DNA of 7,773 nt from the NCBI GenBank assembly GCA_020059985.1, contig JAGVCI010000054.1, forward strand, positions 1-7,773, in the 5' to 3' direction. A model generated the notes under the pieces. The model was not told the DNA's origin, made no database searches, and saw only the letters and a list, made by a program, of their open reading frames with translations. The translations under genes and the position numbers were made by a program. This document shows positions 5,640-7,773 of this stretch, piece by piece (position 1 is the first letter of the stretch; every line of letters begins with the position of its first letter). Source of the DNA: Candidatus Peribacterales bacterium. GTDB lineage: Bacteria; Patescibacteriota; Gracilibacteria; Peribacterales; Peribacteraceae.

Positions 5640-6521
5640 ATGATCACTCTGATCATCCCCGTCTTCAACGAAGAGCAATCGATTGCCGAGACGATTCGTC
5701 GTGGAGACGAAGCGCTGAAGAAGACCGGGAAGGACTATGAGATTGTCGCGGTGAATGACGGAAGTTTCGATCGCACCGCAGAAATTTTGCAGAATACGAA
5801 AGTGCCGTCGCTCACCGTGATCACGCATTCGATCAATCGTGGGTACGGCGCATCGATGAAGACGGCCATTCGTCGCTCACGCGGAGATATTTTTGTGACG
5901 ACCGATGCGGATGGAACCTATCCGATCGAAGAAATTCCGATGCTGATCGATCATCAGCAGAAAACGTCTGCGGACATGGTGGTTGCCGCACGCACGAAGA
6001 AGGGCGCGAAGATTCCATGGAACCGTCGTCCAGCGAAAGCCGTCATCCGTCTGCTCTCTAATTTCCTCGTGGGAAGAAAAATTCCGGATAACAATTCCGG
6101 AATGAGAGTATTCACGCGTTCGCTCGCGGAAGAATTTATGCATCTCTATCCGAATGGGTTTTCATTCACACTGACGATCACGCTCGCCTCACTCACGAGT
6201 GGATACCTTGTGGAGTTTGTGCCCGTGGATTACTTCAAGCGAACCGGAAAGAGTTCCATGTCTGCGGGATTCAACGGCGTGAAACACTTCGTGGATTTCC
6301 TCATGCTCATCGTGCGCATCATGACGTACTTCCGTCCCGCGCGATTCTTCCTCTGGCCAGGTGTGCTCTTCTTTTTGGCTGGTATCGCACTCGCGGTTTA
6401 CACCCTCACGATTGACAGAAACGTTTCCGACGCCGGTCTGCTCCTCATCGTGACGGGTATTCAAATTGGTCTCTTTGGGCTTCTCGCTGAGGTAATCGTG
6501 AGGCACGGTCACCGCCAATAG
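5640..6521 (+). CDS. GT2 family polyprenyl-phosphate sugar synthase-like glycosyltransferase
   Basis: This 293-residue protein combines a cytoplasmic GT-A domain with two C-terminal membrane helices (about 236-255 and 264-286). That is the plan of DPM1/GtrB-like enzymes, which move a sugar from a nucleotide donor to polyprenyl phosphate. The motifs look intact: IIPVFNEE (5-12), the nucleotide-binding VNDGSFDRT (38-46), GYGASMKTA (68-76), the metal-binding DAD (89-91) in TTDADGTYP (87-95), NNSGMRVF (151-158) and FKRTGKSSMS (199-208). Length and topology are normal for the family. It starts at ATG with AGGA 7 nt upstream and stops at TAG. Following the flippase-like and fusion genes, it is likely the last gene of the unit and could supply the lipid-linked sugar used by the divergent GT-C protein. 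The sugar is unknown. Unlike the fusion protein, it shows no sign of lost catalytic residues. Confidence 0.88.
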   Translation: MITLIIPVFNEEQSIAETIRRGDEALKKTGKDYEIVAVNDGSFDRTAEILQNTKVPSLTVITHSINRGYGASMKTAIRRSRGDIFVTTDADGTYPIEEIPMLIDHQQKTSADMVVAARTKKGAKIPWNRRPAKAVIRLLSNFLVGRKIPDNNSGMRVFTRSLAEEFMHLYPNGFSFTLTITLASLTSGYLVEFVPVDYFKRTGKSSMSAGFNGVKHFVDFLMLIVRIMTYFRPARFFLWPGVLFFLAGIALAVYTLTIDRNVSDAGLLLIVTGIQIGLFGLLAEVIVRHGHRQ

Positions 6522-6563
6522 AGGTCAAACTGCAATGTGGTGAAATAGAGAATGGATGGCCTA

Positions 6564-6587
6564 AAAAAGGTCAGAAAGTCCCTTTTT
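6564..6587 (+). terminator. Weak terminator-like hairpin after the GT2 gene
   Basis: AAAAAGG (6564-6570) and CCTTTTT (6581-6587) form a 7-bp perfect inverted repeat with a 10-nt loop. The A-tract/T-tract layout resembles a bidirectional intrinsic terminator and is well placed to separate the glycan genes from the rRNA promoter. Only two of the seven pairs are G-C and the T-run lies inside the stem, so strength is doubtful. Confidence 0.35.
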
Positions 6588-6592
6588 CGTTG

Positions 6593-6620
6593 TTGACGTA
6601 GAGGTTTCCTCGACTACAAT
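6593..6620 (+). promoter_or_regulatory. Sigma70-type promoter of the rRNA operon
   Basis: TTGACG (6593-6598) and TACAAT (6615-6620), each 5 of 6 to consensus, are separated by 16 bp. This is the best promoter match in the window and the only strong one before the 16S gene. Transcription would start near 6627, giving a leader of about 240 nt, a normal length for rRNA operons. It lies just after the terminator-like hairpin. Confidence 0.7.
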
Positions 6621-6777
6621 GACCCAGCTCTATCGCACATTGGCGCTCGCGTCGCTGTGCGTGGGCGTGGTTTTTCCAGCCCGTGAGCGCTTCATCCATC
6701 ATGTTGTTTCTCTTCGCGAGACGCTTGTGGGTGAGATCCCGCGTTCATTCACAGCATTGCAGAGTAGAGAAGTGTGA
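6619..6777 (+). CDS. Possible 52-residue secreted or membrane peptide in the rRNA leader
   Basis: An ATG overlapping the -10 hexamer opens a 52-codon frame that ends at TGA (6775-6777). Codons are G/C-rich at the third position, like the neighbouring genes. The start resembles a short signal peptide: MTQLYR with one positive charge, a hydrophobic TLALASLCVGVVF (7-19), then PAR. The rest is ordinary mixed sequence (for example SLRETLVGEIPRSF, 31-44). Against it: the ATG lies upstream of the predicted transcription start, and the nearest Shine-Dalgarno-like GAGG (6601-6604) is 14 nt away. It would need a promoter further upstream or read-through from the GT2 gene. I recognise no family. It may be a chance open frame in leader DNA. 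Confidence 0.25.
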   Translation: MTQLYRTLALASLCVGVVFPARERFIHHVVSLRETLVGEIPRSFTALQSREV

Positions 6778-6838
6778 CCTCTTCGAGTTGGATTTATTCC
6801 GCTCGTAAGATTAATTTGAATTTTTAAACTAGGTTTTC

Positions 6839-6859
6839 TTTGACCAAGAACTGGTCAAA
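6839..6859 (+). other. Perfect hairpin and T-rich tract just before the 16S 5' end
   Basis: TTTGACCA (6839-6846), loop AGAAC and TGGTCAAA (6852-6859) form a perfect 8-bp stem. A pyrimidine-rich tract (TTTCTTCTTTTT, 6860-6871) follows and runs into the mature 16S start. It looks like an intrinsic terminator but sits where termination would abolish rRNA synthesis. A processing signal, a folding aid or an antitermination-controlled site is more likely. The structure is seen; the role is inferred. Confidence 0.6.
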
Positions 6860-6866
6860 TTTCTTC

Positions 6867-7773
<907 letters not shown>

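Larger units (their letters stand above)
6522..6866 (+). other. Intergenic region and rRNA leader
   Basis: These 345 bases between the GT2 stop and the 16S gene hold, in order, a terminator-like hairpin (6564-6587), the rRNA promoter (6593-6620), a G/C-rich stretch with a 52-codon open frame (6619-6777), an A/T-rich stretch (about 6807-6841) and a perfect hairpin followed by a pyrimidine tract (6839-6866). I see no tRNA and no clear boxA antitermination motif. Confidence 0.6.

Noticed and set aside
992..6521. UGA recoding to glycine as in Gracilibacteria
   Set aside because: Two genes end naturally at TGA and none of the protein genes has an internal TGA.
6788..6816. Second rRNA promoter (TTGGAT, 17 bp, TTAATT)
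   Set aside because: The -10 matches consensus at only three of six positions, while a much better promoter lies at 6593-6620.

Overview
The window most likely comes from a Candidate Phyla Radiation (Patescibacteria) bacterium. My best guess is the Peregrinibacteria/Peribacteria lineage. The main evidence is a divergent, compact 16S rRNA gene that starts near 6867 and runs off the right edge. It lacks about 50 bases relative to E. coli over the same span, yet its universal core is intact. Two protein genes end in TGA and none contains an in-frame TGA, so UGA is a stop here. That argues against Gracilibacteria and Absconditabacteria, where UGA is recoded. The lineage call is inference from remembered 16S signatures and was not tested by a tree.

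Layout: 1-75 is probably the tail of an upstream gene. Positions 76-160 hold a compact array of 9-bp repeats, three in one orientation and four in the other. Then come an FkbM-like methyltransferase-fold gene (175-987, +) and, convergent to it with a 4-bp gap, a large GT-C type membrane glycosyltransferase (992-2596, -). From a short divergent promoter region, a + strand run begins: a YbhN/AglD-type 'flippase-like' membrane protein (2665-3546), a two-domain methyltransferase/FrhB-like fusion (3543-5582) and a GT2 polyprenyl-phosphate sugar synthase-like protein (5640-6521). A 345-bp intergenic region follows, with a weak terminator-like hairpin, a strong sigma70-type promoter and a structured leader. 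It leads into the 16S rRNA gene.

Together the protein genes look like part of a cell-surface glycan or lipid-linked sugar locus. The GT2 protein would charge a polyprenyl carrier, the flippase-like protein may help move or regulate lipid-linked intermediates, and the GT-C protein would transfer sugar outside the membrane. The methyltransferase-like proteins may modify the glycan. The substrates cannot be read from the sequence.

The most unusual item is the fusion at 3543-5582. Its C-terminal half still reads clearly as a coenzyme F420 hydrogenase/dehydrogenase beta-subunit (FrhB/FdhB) family protein, but nearly all expected iron-sulfur cysteines are replaced. Its N-terminal methyltransferase half has also lost key S-adenosylmethionine-loop glycines. 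Both halves remain long, open and otherwise well conserved, which suggests a maintained pseudoenzyme rather than decay.
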